A stretch of 64,000 nucleotides of DNA from Gottfriedia sp049568075 (GTDB lineage Bacteria; Bacillota; Bacilli; Bacillales; Bacillaceae_G), in the NCBI GenBank assembly GCA_049568075.1, contig CP144911.1. One strand, 5' to 3'. The position numbers and the translations under genes were made by a program. The notes beneath the pieces were generated by a model. That model had not been told where the DNA came from and made no database searches. It saw only the letters and a program-made list of their open reading frames with translations. Every line of letters starts with the position of its first letter. Within the stretch, counting starts at the first letter, position 1. Shown in pieces: positions 24,818 through 33,981 of this stretch.

Positions 24818-27800
24818 ATGGGGAGAAAGAATCGCACAAATTCGAAAGCGTTATCATTTACTCTAGCTTTATCTTTATTAAGTATGTCAGTTGTGAGTAC
24901 GCCGGTGTATGCAACACCAAAAGAGACTGAACCGGTCAATGTGCTTGCATCTAAGAATAAAGATGAGAAGGATTTAGTAAATTTTCGAATTATGGAAACG
25001 ACAGATATCCATACAAATTTATTAAACTATGATTACTACAAAGATGCAGCATATGAAAAAGTTGGATTAGCTAAGACTGCTACTTTAGTAAAGGAAGCTC
25101 GAAAAGAAGTTCAAAATAATGTTTTAGTCGATAATGGAGATTTAATACAAGGTACTCCACTTGGAACTTATGAATCTAAAATTGACCCATTAAAAAAAGG
25201 TGAAGTTCATCCTGTATTTAAAGCAATGAACATAATGGGATATGATATTGCAACTTTAGGTAATCATGAATTTAACTATGGATTAGACTTTTTAAACGAA
25301 GCATATAATGATGCTGATTTTCCGTACATTAATGCAAACGTTTACGTAGATGATCACGATAAAAATCCTACTAATGATAAGAACAAATTTAATCCTTATA
25401 AAATTATTAATAAAAAAGTGATCGACGAACAGGGTAAGAAACACGTAATAAAAATCGGCTTCATTGGATTTGTTCCTCCACAAATTAGTGAGTGGGACAA
25501 AGCAAATCTTGATGGAAAAGTCATCACTAAAAATATAGTAGAAACAGCTAAAAAATTCATTCCTGAAATGAGAGAAGACGGAGCAGACGTAATCGTTGCA
25601 ATGACTCATTCAGGGTTTAATGTGAATAAAGAAAATACTGAAGACGTTATTTATTCATTAAGTGAAGTACCTGGTATTGATGCAATCACGTTTTCTCATA
25701 CGCATAAAGTATTTCCAGCAAAATCAGAGGCTACACTTGATGCATTATTTTTAGGGGCAAATAAAAAGCCATTACCGGGTGTAGATAATTCGAAAGGAAC
25801 AATTAATGGCGTACCTGCCGTTCAAGCAGGTTACGGTGGTGGTTCATTAGGATTAATTGACCTAACACTTAAAAAAGAAAAAGGAAAATGGTCAGTAGTA
25901 AATTCCCAGTCTTCAACTAGAGAAGTATGGGCTGATGTAAAGGATCCTGCTACAGGTAAAACAAAGACTGAAAGTACAGTAGCTCCAGATCAAGAAATCG
26001 TAAATGCTGTTAAACCAAATCATGATGCAACTGTTAAGTATGTAAATACACCAATTGGAACAACTACGGATGATATTCATAGTTACTTCTCATTGATACA
26101 AGATGATCCATCGATTCAAGTTGTTACAAATGCACAAAAATGGTTTATAGAAAAATATATTACTGAAAAGAAACCAGAATATAAAGAATTACCAATTTTA
26201 TCAGTAGGGGCTCCATTCAAAACTGGCCGTAATGGTGTAGCTGAATATACTGAGATTAAAAAAGGCGATCTTACGATAAGAAGTGCAGGCGATCTTTATC
26301 TTTATGATAATACGTTAAAAGCAATTAAAGTAAAAGGTTCTGTTGTGAAAGAATGGATTGAAATGACGGCAGGTAAATACAATCAAATTGATCCAACTAA
26401 AACAGAAGAACAAGCCTTATTAAATCCAGCTTTCCCTGTTTATAACTTTGATGTAATTGATGGTGTTAACTATCAAATTGATGTAACAAAACCAGCAAAG
26501 TATGATATAAACGGAAATCTAGTTAATAGTAATTCAAGTCGAGTAATTAACTTAACTTATAATGGACAACCAATTGATCTAAATCAAGAATTCATCGTTG
26601 TAACAAATAACTATCGTGCTGGTGGCGGTGGTAATTTCCCAAGTGTTAAAGGTAGCGAGCTTGTAGTAGATTCGGCTGATGAAAATCGTCAAATCTTAAT
26701 GGATTACATTACTGAATCGAAAACAATTACACCAACAGCAGATCATAACTGGTCGATTGCACCAATTAGCGGAAATGTAAATGTAACGTTTACGACTTCA
26801 CCAAGAGCGGAAGAATTTATCAAGCCTAATAGTAATATTGCGTTTACAAATAAAACGGATCTTGCAGGATTTGGAATTTTTAAATTAGATTTAGGTACAA
26901 AAGAAAATATTAAAGTTCAATTATTAGGCTTAAATGATCTTCATGGCCAGCTTGATACTGATACAAAAGTTACTGTTAATGGCCAAGAATTATTAACTGG
27001 AAGTATGGAATACACAGCTGCTGCAATGAAACAACATGAAGCAGAAAATCCTAATACATTACTAGTTCACGCTGGTGACATGATTGGTGGAAGCCCACTG
27101 ATTTCTGCGTTATTCCAAGATGAACCAACAGTTGAAGTGATGGAAGCAATGGGCTTTGACGTTGGAACAGTTGGTAATCACGAGTTTGATGAAGGTATTG
27201 CTGAATTAAAGCGTATGATGAATGGTGGAGAACATCCTAAAGGTACAAAAGGGTATGACGGTATGAACTTTCCAGTGGTTGCAGCCAATGCATATGATTC
27301 TGCAACAGGAGAATTAATTACTCAACCATACACAATTAAAGAAGTGGGCGGTAAAAAGATTGGTTTCATCGGAGTAGTAACGCAAGAAACTCCTAATATG
27401 ATTGTTCGAAAAGGAAATGAAACGCTTGAAATTCGTGATGAAGTTGAAGCAATTAACCATTATACGGATATTCTAAAAAAACAAGGGATTAAAGCAATCG
27501 TAGTATTAGCACATAACCCTACTCTTCAAACAGGTAAAGCGGATTTATATGATGCAACTGATATTGCTGAAAAAGTTGATGATGAAGTAGATGTTATTTT
27601 TGCTGCTCATAATCATGTATTTAATGATAAAGAAGTTGATAATAAATTAATCGTACAAGCTTATTCATATGGTTCTGCATTTTCTGATGTAGATTTAGAA
27701 TTAGATGCAGTAACAGGTGATATTGTTAAGAAGGAAGCAGAAGTAGTAACAGTTTATCAAAAAGACTATACACCAGACCCGACAGTTTCTGCGATCATGA

Positions 27801-28399
27801 AAAAATATGAAGATTTAATTATGCCAATTAAAGCTGAGATTGTTGGTGACTCAATGCAAACTTTACCAAAAGGATATCCATCTTCTAATACTTATGGTGA
27901 TTTTGCACTAGGTAACTTAATTGCAGATGGAATGAAAGCTGCAATGAATGCAGACTTCGCAATGATGAACGGTGGAGGAGTTCGATCACAACTTGAAGCC
28001 GGTCAAGTTACATTTGGTGATTTATTCGCAATTCAGCCATTTGGAAATGTCTTAAATAAAGTAATGCTTAGCGGTCAAGACATTGAAACAGTATTAAATA
28101 ATCAAATTACCGATAAGGGCTTAGATTTCCATATCGCTGGATTTAAGTATACGTGGGATTCATCGACTAAAAAAGTAGTAGACATCCTTTTACCAAATGG
28201 TAGTAAAATTGATCCGAACAAAGAATATTCAGTTGTAGTAAACAACTATATGTACGGTAATGTAAAATATGGTATTGGCGAACGTTCTACTGATTTAGAA
28301 GTAGGACCAGAAGATCTTCAAGCGACTGTAAATTATGTTAAATCACTTCCAAGACCTTTCAATTATGAAGTAGAAGGAAGAATTAAAAAAGTAAATTAA
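24818..28399 (+). CDS. Secreted double-module 2',3'-cyclic-nucleotide phosphodiesterase/5'-nucleotidase (YfkN-like)
   Basis: A 1193-residue exported protein. A signal peptide (KALSFTLALSLLSMSVVSTPVYA) is followed by two complete metallophosphoesterase-plus-nucleotidase modules. Module 1 (about 50-660): METTDIHTN, NGDLIQGTPL, LGNHEFNYG, SHTHKVF, and NYRAGGGGNFP. Module 2 (about 705-1190): GLNDLHGQLD, HAGDMIGGSP, VGNHEFDEG, AAHNHVF and MNGGGVRSQ. Module 1 resembles CpdB cyclic phosphodiesterases and module 2 resembles UshA 5'-nucleotidases. B. subtilis YfkN has the same design but is longer, with a sortase signal; that C-terminal anchor is absent here, so release into the medium or loose wall binding is likely. 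Role: phosphate and nucleoside scavenging. Confidence 0.92.
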   Translation: MGRKNRTNSKALSFTLALSLLSMSVVSTPVYATPKETEPVNVLASKNKDEKDLVNFRIMETTDIHTNLLNYDYYKDAAYEKVGLAKTATLVKEARKEVQNNVLVDNGDLIQGTPLGTYESKIDPLKKGEVHPVFKAMNIMGYDIATLGNHEFNYGLDFLNEAYNDADFPYINANVYVDDHDKNPTNDKNKFNPYKIINKKVIDEQGKKHVIKIGFIGFVPPQISEWDKANLDGKVITKNIVETAKKFIPEMREDGADVIVAMTHSGFNVNKENTEDVIYSLSEVPGIDAITFSHTHKVFPAKSEATLDALFLGANKKPLPGVDNSKGTINGVPAVQAGYGGGSLGLIDLTLKKEKGKWSVVNSQSSTREVWADVKDPATGKTKTESTVAPDQEIVNAVKPNHDATVKYVNTPIGTTTDDIHSYFSLIQDDPSIQVVTNAQKWFIEKYITEKKPEYKELPILSVGAPFKTGRNGVAEYTEIKKGDLTIRSAGDLYLYDNTLKAIKVKGSVVKEWIEMTAGKYNQIDPTKTEEQALLNPAFPVYNFDVIDGVNYQIDVTKPAKYDINGNLVNSNSSRVINLTYNGQPIDLNQEFIVVTNNYRAGGGGNFPSVKGSELVVDSADENRQILMDYITESKTITPTADHNWSIAPISGNVNVTFTTSPRAEEFIKPNSNIAFTNKTDLAGFGIFKLDLGTKENIKVQLLGLNDLHGQLDTDTKVTVNGQELLTGSMEYTAAAMKQHEAENPNTLLVHAGDMIGGSPLISALFQDEPTVEVMEAMGFDVGTVGNHEFDEGIAELKRMMNGGEHPKGTKGYDGMNFPVVAANAYDSATGELITQPYTIKEVGGKKIGFIGVVTQETPNMIVRKGNETLEIRDEVEAINHYTDILKKQGIKAIVVLAHNPTLQTGKADLYDATDIAEKVDDEVDVIFAAHNHVFNDKEVDNKLIVQAYSYGSAFSDVDLELDAVTGDIVKKEAEVVTVYQKDYTPDPTVSAIMKKYEDLIMPIKAEIVGDSMQTLPKGYPSSNTYGDFALGNLIADGMKAAMNADFAMMNGGGVRSQLEAGQVTFGDLFAIQPFGNVLNKVMLSGQDIETVLNNQITDKGLDFHIAGFKYTWDSSTKKVVDILLPNGSKIDPNKEYSVVVNNYMYGNVKYGIGERSTDLEVGPEDLQATVNYVKSLPRPFNYEVEGRIKKVN

Positions 28400-28431
28400 C
28401 ACATTAAAAACGATGATTTAAATGACGTAAC

Positions 28432-28470
28432 AAAAAAATCTCATTCTGACTATAGAATGAGATTTTTTTA
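28432..28470. terminator. Bidirectional terminator between convergent genes
   Basis: AAAAAAATCTCATTCT pairs perfectly with AGAATGAGATTTTTTT around GACTAT. It serves the nucleotidase gene and the leftward deacetylase gene. Confidence 0.95.
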
Positions 28471-29322
28471 TTTAGATTCAATCCACTTGTTAACTTTTTC
28501 CCAACTATCATAAGTTAGAAGTATTCGTTTCACAAAAAAAGTAGGATCATTTGGTTTATTCAGTCCATAACGTAAACTGAATATCATTTTATATCCATCA
28601 TTAATTAAAGTCTGGTCTGTTTGGGGTGTACCATATCCATAGGGATAAGCAAAGTATTGTGGCTGTTCTCCAAAATGTTGTTTATATGTTTTTGTAGCTA
28701 GACGTAAATCCTTTTGAAAAACTTTAATGTTTTTAGCTTCAATGAAAGGTGGTTGGCCATTCTTATTGTAATAATGTAGATTGTATGTGTGAGTTCCATA
28801 AGTAGCTAATCCAGATTTTTGCATTTCATTGATTTGCTTCCAATTAGCTAAATTAATTCCATTGTAGTCTATATTTCCTACTTGTCCCATAATGAGAAAA
28901 ATGGTAAATGGAATTCGATACTTTTTTAAAATAGGGTAAGCATTATGATAAACGGATTGATCGACATCGTCAAATGTTAAAAGAACGCATTTTTGCTTAT
29001 TGGTTAAATGATTTTTGTTCCTCATATATTCATCTAGAAACTTCGGTGTAATGAATTTTACGTGATTTCTTTTTAAAACGTCTATTTGTTTTTCAAAGTC
29101 ACTTTTATAAATATTATAAGTTGTAAACTCAGGGTCTTTCGTTAGGAAGCGAATAAATTTATCACGATCTGGGCTAATTAGATGGTAATTTAAGACGACA
29201 CATCCTTGCCCGACTAAATATTTTTGGTTTTCTAATTTGGTAGAATGATGGTTCATAGCAAATTTGTATGTAAAATAGCCGATTATTCCTGTTATTAAGA
29301 AAACGAAAATCAATTTTTTCAC
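28468..29322 (-). CDS. Polysaccharide deacetylase (IcaB/PgaB-like), membrane anchored
   Basis: A 284-residue NodB-fold deacetylase starting at GTG behind AAAAGGAG. One N-terminal hydrophobic segment (about 3-20) anchors it outside the membrane. Motifs: LLTFDDVDQSVYHNA near residue 116 with the metal/catalytic aspartates, TYGTHTYNLHYYN with the two histidines, and QYFAYPYGYG. The FDD-DQSVY and HTYNLH forms and the length match IcaB, which removes acetyl groups from extracellular poly-N-acetylglucosamine. No icaA/pgaC-type synthase is nearby, so it acts with genes elsewhere or on another glycan. Confidence 0.82.
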   Translation of the reverse strand: MKKLIFVFLITGIIGYFTYKFAMNHHSTKLENQKYLVGQGCVVLNYHLISPDRDKFIRFLTKDPEFTTYNIYKSDFEKQIDVLKRNHVKFITPKFLDEYMRNKNHLTNKQKCVLLTFDDVDQSVYHNAYPILKKYRIPFTIFLIMGQVGNIDYNGINLANWKQINEMQKSGLATYGTHTYNLHYYNKNGQPPFIEAKNIKVFQKDLRLATKTYKQHFGEQPQYFAYPYGYGTPQTDQTLINDGYKMIFSLRYGLNKPNDPTFFVKRILLTYDSWEKVNKWIESK

Positions 29323-29516
29323 AATTTAACTCCTTTTTTCATACAGCACTTTAGTACCAAAAGTCATTTTACATTCGTTTAAAGAATTTCAGCTAATAAT
29401 CGTGTATTTATATATATTTGGTTATCCTATATGTTTTATTCACTTTTCTAGTAAAAAAGTAAGTGTCTCCATCTAGTTCACAAGTACTTTTCTTAAAACT
29501 GAATATTCATAATATA

Positions 29517-29545
29517 TTGTCAAAAGTAATTTTGTATATTAATAT
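29517..29545 (+). promoter_or_regulatory. Predicted sigma-A promoter for the DUF3870 gene
   Basis: TTGTCA and TAATAT are separated by 17 bp. It lies about 90 bp before the TTG start at 29636. The rest of 29323-29635 shows nothing else recognisable. Confidence 0.5.
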
Positions 29546-29635
29546 AAACTATAAGCGAATACATATGCCGTTGCCAATTCTTTCCTCATCGGTTGGAGTT
29601 ATGTACGGAATACCTGTTTTGCGGGAGGACATAAA

Positions 29636-29953
29636 TTGTATAGTAAAGATACGATCTATCTTATTGGAGATGCAAAGACTTCATCGAATAATCCGATTAT
29701 GCAGAAGTATAATGCTTTTTTTATTGGTCTGGTAGTCGATCGGACTAGCCATTTAATTATTGATGCAGACTGTTCAGCTACAATATCTTTAACTTCATCC
29801 TTTGTGCAGCAACTTTTTGTTGGACAATCAATGTTAGACGTGGATGGGGTAATACAAGAAATTAATACACGTTATTTTGGCTCTTCCCAGAAAGCTCTGG
29901 CAGTAGCCTTTAAAAATGCACATATAAAATACTTGCAATTAATTGAATCTTAA
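29636..29953 (+). CDS. DUF3870 domain protein
   Basis: A 105-residue protein starting at TTG with GGGAGGA nine bases upstream. It shows the DUF3870 pattern through its full length: YLIGDAKTSSNNPIM, FFIGLVVDR, DADCSATISLT, LFVGQSMLD and RYFGSSQKALAVAFKNA. The family is widespread in Firmicutes, has no known activity, and often sits near catabolic genes. Here it precedes the epimerase gene but is separated by a strong terminator, so it is probably a single-gene unit. Confidence 0.8.
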   Translation: MYSKDTIYLIGDAKTSSNNPIMQKYNAFFIGLVVDRTSHLIIDADCSATISLTSSFVQQLFVGQSMLDVDGVIQEINTRYFGSSQKALAVAFKNAHIKYLQLIES

Positions 29954-29980
29954 ACGCTGCTTTATCTATTTTCGTAGATG

Positions 29981-30030
29981 AAATCCAGCTATTAGCAGGG
30001 GGCATCCCTTTCTAATAGCTGGATTTTTTA
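29981..30030 (+). terminator. Intrinsic terminator
   Basis: AAATCCAGCTATTAG pairs perfectly with CTAATAGCTGGATTT across a GC-rich loop, followed by TTTT. Confidence 0.93.
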
Positions 30031-30098
30031 TTTAATACAAGATTTTAAATCAGGAAGTTTACTAGGAACTCAATTTAATCTAATAGGAAAGGACAAAA

Positions 30099-31187
30099 AT
30101 GATGATTATTCAATCGATCCAAGTGCAAACAGAAGTTTTCCTTTTAAAAAAACCATTCAAAACGGCTCTTAGGACAGCTACTGAAATAGAGAATATTTTT
30201 GTATATGTTCAGCTAGAGGATGGGATTGTTGGAGTAGGCGCTGCAGCACCTACATTGGCTATTACTGGAGAATCAAAGGAAAGTATTGAAGCGATTTTAA
30301 AGACTGTCCTTACACCACTACTATTAGGAAGAGATATTCGAAATATGAATGAACTTTCTCTAATGATTGAACGCTCTTGCGTGGCAAATACAAGTGCGAA
30401 GGCAGCGATGGAAATTGCACTGTATGATGCATTATGCCAACATCTTAATCTGCCACTCTATCAATATCTTGGAGGACGGACGAATCAATTAAAAAACGAT
30501 ATGACCGTTAGTGTAGGAACAGTAGATGAAATGTGTCATGATGCGATACAAATAATCAAGGACGGCTTTTCTATATTAAAAATCAAAGTCGGAAAAGACT
30601 GGACGAGGGATATTGAACGAATTATGGCAATCCGTGAAAAAGTCGGTAATGACGTCACAATCCGAGTTGATGCCAACCAAGGATGGACTCCAAGACAAGC
30701 CGTTTTGATTATCCAAGAATTAGAACAGCTAAATTCTAAAATCGAGTTAATTGAGCAACCCGTACATGCAGGTGACATTGATGGACTAAAATTTGTTAAG
30801 CAAAACGTCAATACACCAATCATGGCTGATGAAAGTCTTTTTTCTCCGCAAGACGCTTTACGTCTTATTAAAGAGGATGCAGTTGATCTTCTAAATATTA
30901 AGTTAATGAAGACAGGGGGAATTAGAAGAGCACTGCAAATTGCAGATCTTGCTGAAAGAGCAAATATTCCTTGCATGATTGGAAGTATGATGGAAACTTC
31001 TGTCTCAGTACTTGCGGCAGCACATATCGCTACCGCCCATCCAAATATTCAAAAAATTGATTTAGATGCGCCACTTTGGTTGAAGAATCAAGATTTTGAT
31101 GGAATCGAGTTTATTGGGGATGAGATTCAGTTATCATCCTTACCTGGTTTAGGGCTTCATCGAAGATTATCCAAAAGTCTTCGTTAA
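30099..31187 (+). CDS. ykfB: Dipeptide epimerase, enolase superfamily (L-Ala-D/L-Glu epimerase, YkfB-like)
   Basis: A 362-residue enolase-superfamily enzyme of the muconate-cycloisomerase subgroup. ILKIKVG near residue 160 holds the K-x-K catalytic lysine. VDANQGW (about 190), ELIEQPV (about 216) and MADES (about 241) hold the metal ligands, and LLNIKLMKTGG (about 265) carries the opposite catalytic lysine. The next gene is an NlpC/P60 endopeptidase 21 bp downstream. This repeats the ykfB-ykfC pairing of B. subtilis, where YkfC releases L-Ala-gamma-D-Glu from murein peptides and YkfB converts it to L-Ala-L-Glu. Two adjacent ATG codons could start it. Proline betaine epimerase is an alternative fold relative, less likely given the neighbour. 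Confidence 0.85.
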   Translation: MMIIQSIQVQTEVFLLKKPFKTALRTATEIENIFVYVQLEDGIVGVGAAAPTLAITGESKESIEAILKTVLTPLLLGRDIRNMNELSLMIERSCVANTSAKAAMEIALYDALCQHLNLPLYQYLGGRTNQLKNDMTVSVGTVDEMCHDAIQIIKDGFSILKIKVGKDWTRDIERIMAIREKVGNDVTIRVDANQGWTPRQAVLIIQELEQLNSKIELIEQPVHAGDIDGLKFVKQNVNTPIMADESLFSPQDALRLIKEDAVDLLNIKLMKTGGIRRALQIADLAERANIPCMIGSMMETSVSVLAAAHIATAHPNIQKIDLDAPLWLKNQDFDGIEFIGDEIQLSSLPGLGLHRRLSKSLR

Positions 31188-31208
31188 AATAGGGAGAGGA
31201 GTTTTACA

Positions 31209-32240
31209 ATGAAAAAGACAAAAAATTTATTATTGAGTTTATGTGTTGCAGGTACCTTACTTTCTACGATGACAAACCAGTCTTTAGCAACGACAAATGA
31301 AGAACTTACTCCAGGTGAAACAGCTTACGTCGATGTGTCCGTTTCTACTCAATGGACAACTAATGGTAGATTCCAAGTTAGAGATATTGATGCACCATCT
31401 TTAAGCAATCCAGTTGATCCGCGTCAATGGTCAGCCAATATGGAAGATACGGAAGTACGACGTTGGCTAACAAGTTATCTTGAAACACAAGCAGTATATG
31501 GTACAAAAGTAACCATTTTAGAGGAATCAGGAGATTGGGTGAAGGTTGCTGTAGAAGGACAACCTACTCCACGTAACTCTTTAGGATATCCTGGTTGGAT
31601 GCCAAAAAGACAATTAACAACAGATGATCGATTAGAGAATTACAAGGATACCCCATTTATGATGGTTTCTAGTCAAACAGCTTGGTTGTATGATGGAAAA
31701 GCCCTAAATCATAAGTTTATGGAGATAAGCTTTAATACAAGATTACCTGTTATTAAAGACTTTGGGGATGTCGTAATGGTTGCAACGCCAGATGATGGAA
31801 ATAAATTTATTAAAAAAGAAGATGTGGCAGTCTATCAAAATGATAAACAATTTCCAAAGGCAACGCCTGAAAATTTAATTAATACGGCGAAGAAGTTCCT
31901 TGGCTTACGCTACTTATGGGCTGGTGTATCAGGATTTGGTTTTGATTGCTCAGGCTTTACATATAGCTTATTTAAGTCATATGGTATAACAATTCCACGA
32001 GACTCAGGTCCTCAATCTAAGAGCGGTATAGAAGTTAAAAAAGATGAGATTCAACCTGGTGATCTATTATTCTTTGCAAGTAACAATGGAACAGGATCAG
32101 TACATCACGTTGCAATGTATATCGGTGGTGGTTTAATGATTCAGGCTCCTAATGCTGCTAGAAGTGTTGAAATCATTCCTTTAAACACTCCTGGCTATAT
32201 CGAAGAATTTTCTGGTGCTCGTCGTTATTGGCAAGAATAA
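31209..32240 (+). CDS. ykfC: Secreted NlpC/P60 gamma-D-glutamyl endopeptidase (YkfC-like)
   Basis: A 343-residue protein with a signal peptide ending after SLA (about residue 27). Residues about 35-220 form SH3b-like domains (YGTKVTILEESGDWVKV). The NlpC/P60 domain (about 225-343) has catalytic Cys in FGFDCSGFTYSLF, His in SVHHVAMYIG and a third polar site in MIQAPNAA, where Gln replaces the His found in many relatives. YkfC enzymes cut between D-Glu and the diamino acid of free murein peptides that have an N-terminal L-Ala. It follows the epimerase gene with AGGGAGAGGAG upstream. A terminator hairpin follows at about 32271. Confidence 0.87.
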   Translation: MKKTKNLLLSLCVAGTLLSTMTNQSLATTNEELTPGETAYVDVSVSTQWTTNGRFQVRDIDAPSLSNPVDPRQWSANMEDTEVRRWLTSYLETQAVYGTKVTILEESGDWVKVAVEGQPTPRNSLGYPGWMPKRQLTTDDRLENYKDTPFMMVSSQTAWLYDGKALNHKFMEISFNTRLPVIKDFGDVVMVATPDDGNKFIKKEDVAVYQNDKQFPKATPENLINTAKKFLGLRYLWAGVSGFGFDCSGFTYSLFKSYGITIPRDSGPQSKSGIEVKKDEIQPGDLLFFASNNGTGSVHHVAMYIGGGLMIQAPNAARSVEIIPLNTPGYIEEFSGARRYWQE

Positions 32241-32270
32241 TTAAGTAGATAGAAATAGAAATGTTGAAAA

Positions 32271-32305
32271 ATCATGAACAATTGCACTTGTTCATGGTTT
32301 TTTTA
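32271..32305 (+). terminator. Intrinsic terminator after ykfBC-like pair
   Basis: TCATGAACAA pairs with TTGTTCATGG around TTGCAC-like loop bases, then a run of T. Confidence 0.85.
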
Positions 32306-32475
32306 TTTTTACTAGGATACTAGATTTAATTTGCTTTTTCTATGCTGATTGCTCATTAAATGTATTGTTTTAATTGGAAAAAATTGGAGTGTAGTAATAT
32401 TGATTCATTTTGAATAAAGTCTATCACTCTCAACTTGCTTGTCCCATAGGATAGAGGGAAAGAGATAGGATCTCG

Positions 32476-32500
32476 AACGAGAAAATGCTATTTTCTCGTT
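32476..32500 (+). other. Perfect 11-bp hairpin in the gvp leader
   Basis: AACGAGAAAAT pairs with ATTTTCTCGTT around GCT, 42 bp before the gvpA start. It is followed by TTCTATC, not a long T run, so it may be an RNA-stabilising 5' hairpin rather than a terminator. No clear promoter was identified in 32306-32475. Confidence 0.6.
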
Positions 32501-32542
32501 TTCTATCATTTCTTTCTTATTTTAATAGGAAAGGAGGGTTAT

Positions 32543-32767
32543 ATGTTGGCTTCCATTCAAAAAAGTGTAGATTCTTCCAGCCTAGCTGAAGTAATCGACC
32601 GTATTCTTGATAAAGGTGTTGTGATTGATGCATTTGTAAGAGTATCGCTTGTCGGCATTGAGCTTTTAGCAATTGAAGCTCGTGTTGTCATCGCTAGTGT
32701 TGATACTTGGTTACGATATGCAGAAGCAGTAGGATTACTGAAAGACGAGGAAGAAGAAGTTGCTTAA
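32543..32767 (+). CDS. gvpA: Gas vesicle structural protein GvpA/GvpB
   Basis: A 74-residue GvpA-type protein; these self-assemble into the ribbed wall of gas vesicles. The core SSSLAEVIDRILDKGVVIDAF, then VGIELLAIEARVVIASVDTW and LRYAEAVGLL, matches P. megaterium GvpA/GvpB almost exactly except for the two-residue N-terminal addition (MLASIQKS) and a shorter acidic tail (DEEEEVA). ATG follows AAAGGAGGG. It is the first gene of a nine-gene operon, the usual place for the most abundant product, and the only copy of the main wall protein here. Confidence 0.97.
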   Translation: MLASIQKSVDSSSLAEVIDRILDKGVVIDAFVRVSLVGIELLAIEARVVIASVDTWLRYAEAVGLLKDEEEEVA

Positions 32768-32822
32768 GCAAGTAGGGCCAAGGCTTTATGCTTTGGTCTA
32801 CTTTTTAGACAAGGAGGCTATT

Positions 32823-33083
32823 ATGGAAATAATTAAAATACTAGAAGTAGTAAAAACTTTTTTTGGGCAGTATATTCGACCAGTTCATAAAATTACTCAC
32901 GTCCATAAATCAGACAAAGGCTGGGAACTAACCGTTGAGGTAATTGAAGAAAAAGAATATATGAAAGCCCACGCTAAAGATGAGTTATTAGGAGTTTATT
33001 TTGTTTTGCTTAGTGCTGAGTTAGAAATTGTTTCATTTCAAAGAAAGTCACTGCGAGCTAGAAGCGCAATTCTACATGAGTGA
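32823..33083 (+). CDS. gvpO: Gas vesicle protein GvpO family (GvpR of Priestia)
   Basis: An 86-residue protein starting at ATG 32823 behind AAGGAGG; the frame can be extended upstream to 32760 but without a ribosome site. Pattern: FFGQYIRPVHKITHVHKSDKGW, then TVEVIEEKEYMKAHAKDELLGVY and RKSLRARSAILHE, as in the GvpO family and P. megaterium GvpR. Role in assembly is unsettled; it occupies the same slot between gvpA/B and gvpN as gvpR does in Priestia. Confidence 0.9.
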   Translation: MEIIKILEVVKTFFGQYIRPVHKITHVHKSDKGWELTVEVIEEKEYMKAHAKDELLGVYFVLLSAELEIVSFQRKSLRARSAILHE

Positions 33084-33095
33084 GGGGGAAGAACT

Positions 33096-33980
33096 ATGGA
33101 AAAAAGTTTTATATCGTCTCCTTATTTGAATAGCTTAACAGAAAGGGTACTGTCTTATTTAAAGTCTGGGTTTTCAGTTCATCTTACAGGACCAGCGGGC
33201 GTTGGAAAAACATCGCTTGCTCTTCATATTGCAAAACAAATGGGTCGACCATCACTGTTAATTCATGGGAATCATGAAATGACTAATAAGGATTTGCTTG
33301 GTAGTTTTAACGGATTTACCAAGAAAAAAATGATTGATAATTATATTCATTCCGTTTACAAAAAGGAAGAAACAATCAAAGAAACATGGGTTAACGGTCC
33401 CTTAATAGAAGCTGCAACAAAAGGATATACATTGATTTATGATGAATTCACTCGATCTCACCCAGAAACTAACACCTTATTTTTATCAATTTTGGAAGAA
33501 AGGGTGATTCCTCTATATGGAATGAAAAGGAAGGAATCTTTTTTGCCAGTGCATCCTAACTTTTCCGTTATTTTTATAAGCAATCCGCAGGAGTATGTTG
33601 GTGTATTTGAAGCGCAAGATGCTCTACTAGACCGCATGATTACGATTCCGTTAGAAAAAATGGATGATGAAACAGAGTGCACCATCCTATCACAAATAAC
33701 TGGATTATCTGAAAAAGAATGTCTTTATATTGTTAATTTAGTGCAATTTGTCCGTTTTCAATGTAGAAAATTTGAACCTCAAAGTCTCCGTACTTCTTTC
33801 AAATTAGCCGTGATTGCAATTCAAAATAATATTCCCATTACAATTTATGATCAACAGTTTCAGAGCTTATGCACAGATATTTTTTGGTTTCATCTAAAAC
33901 AAGCTGGTAAAGTTCAAACCTATTCACAAGCAAAACAATTCATTGTAAAATCTGTTAGTTTACAAATGGAGGGAAGTTGA
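33096..33980 (+). CDS. gvpN: Gas vesicle AAA+ ATPase GvpN
   Basis: A 294-residue MoxR-type AAA+ ATPase. Walker A GPAGVGKTSLALHIA is near residue 34, Walker B TLIYDEFTR near 110, and sensor region NPQEYVGVFEAQDALLDRM near 165. GvpN is needed for vesicles to grow to full size. ATG follows GAGGGGG; the next gene starts one base after its stop. Confidence 0.95.
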   Translation: MEKSFISSPYLNSLTERVLSYLKSGFSVHLTGPAGVGKTSLALHIAKQMGRPSLLIHGNHEMTNKDLLGSFNGFTKKKMIDNYIHSVYKKEETIKETWVNGPLIEAATKGYTLIYDEFTRSHPETNTLFLSILEERVIPLYGMKRKESFLPVHPNFSVIFISNPQEYVGVFEAQDALLDRMITIPLEKMDDETECTILSQITGLSEKECLYIVNLVQFVRFQCRKFEPQSLRTSFKLAVIAIQNNIPITIYDQQFQSLCTDIFWFHLKQAGKVQTYSQAKQFIVKSVSLQMEGS

Positions 33981-33981
33981 A

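Noticed and set aside
29463..29735. 90-codon frame overlapping the start of the DUF3870 gene
   Set aside because: No ribosome site, no recognisable family, and it conflicts with the well-supported DUF3870 frame.
30099..31187. Proline/hydroxyproline betaine epimerase that could belong to the Rieske pathway
   Set aside because: The immediate NlpC/P60 neighbour makes a YkfB-type dipeptide epimerase much more likely, and no sigma-54 promoter precedes it.
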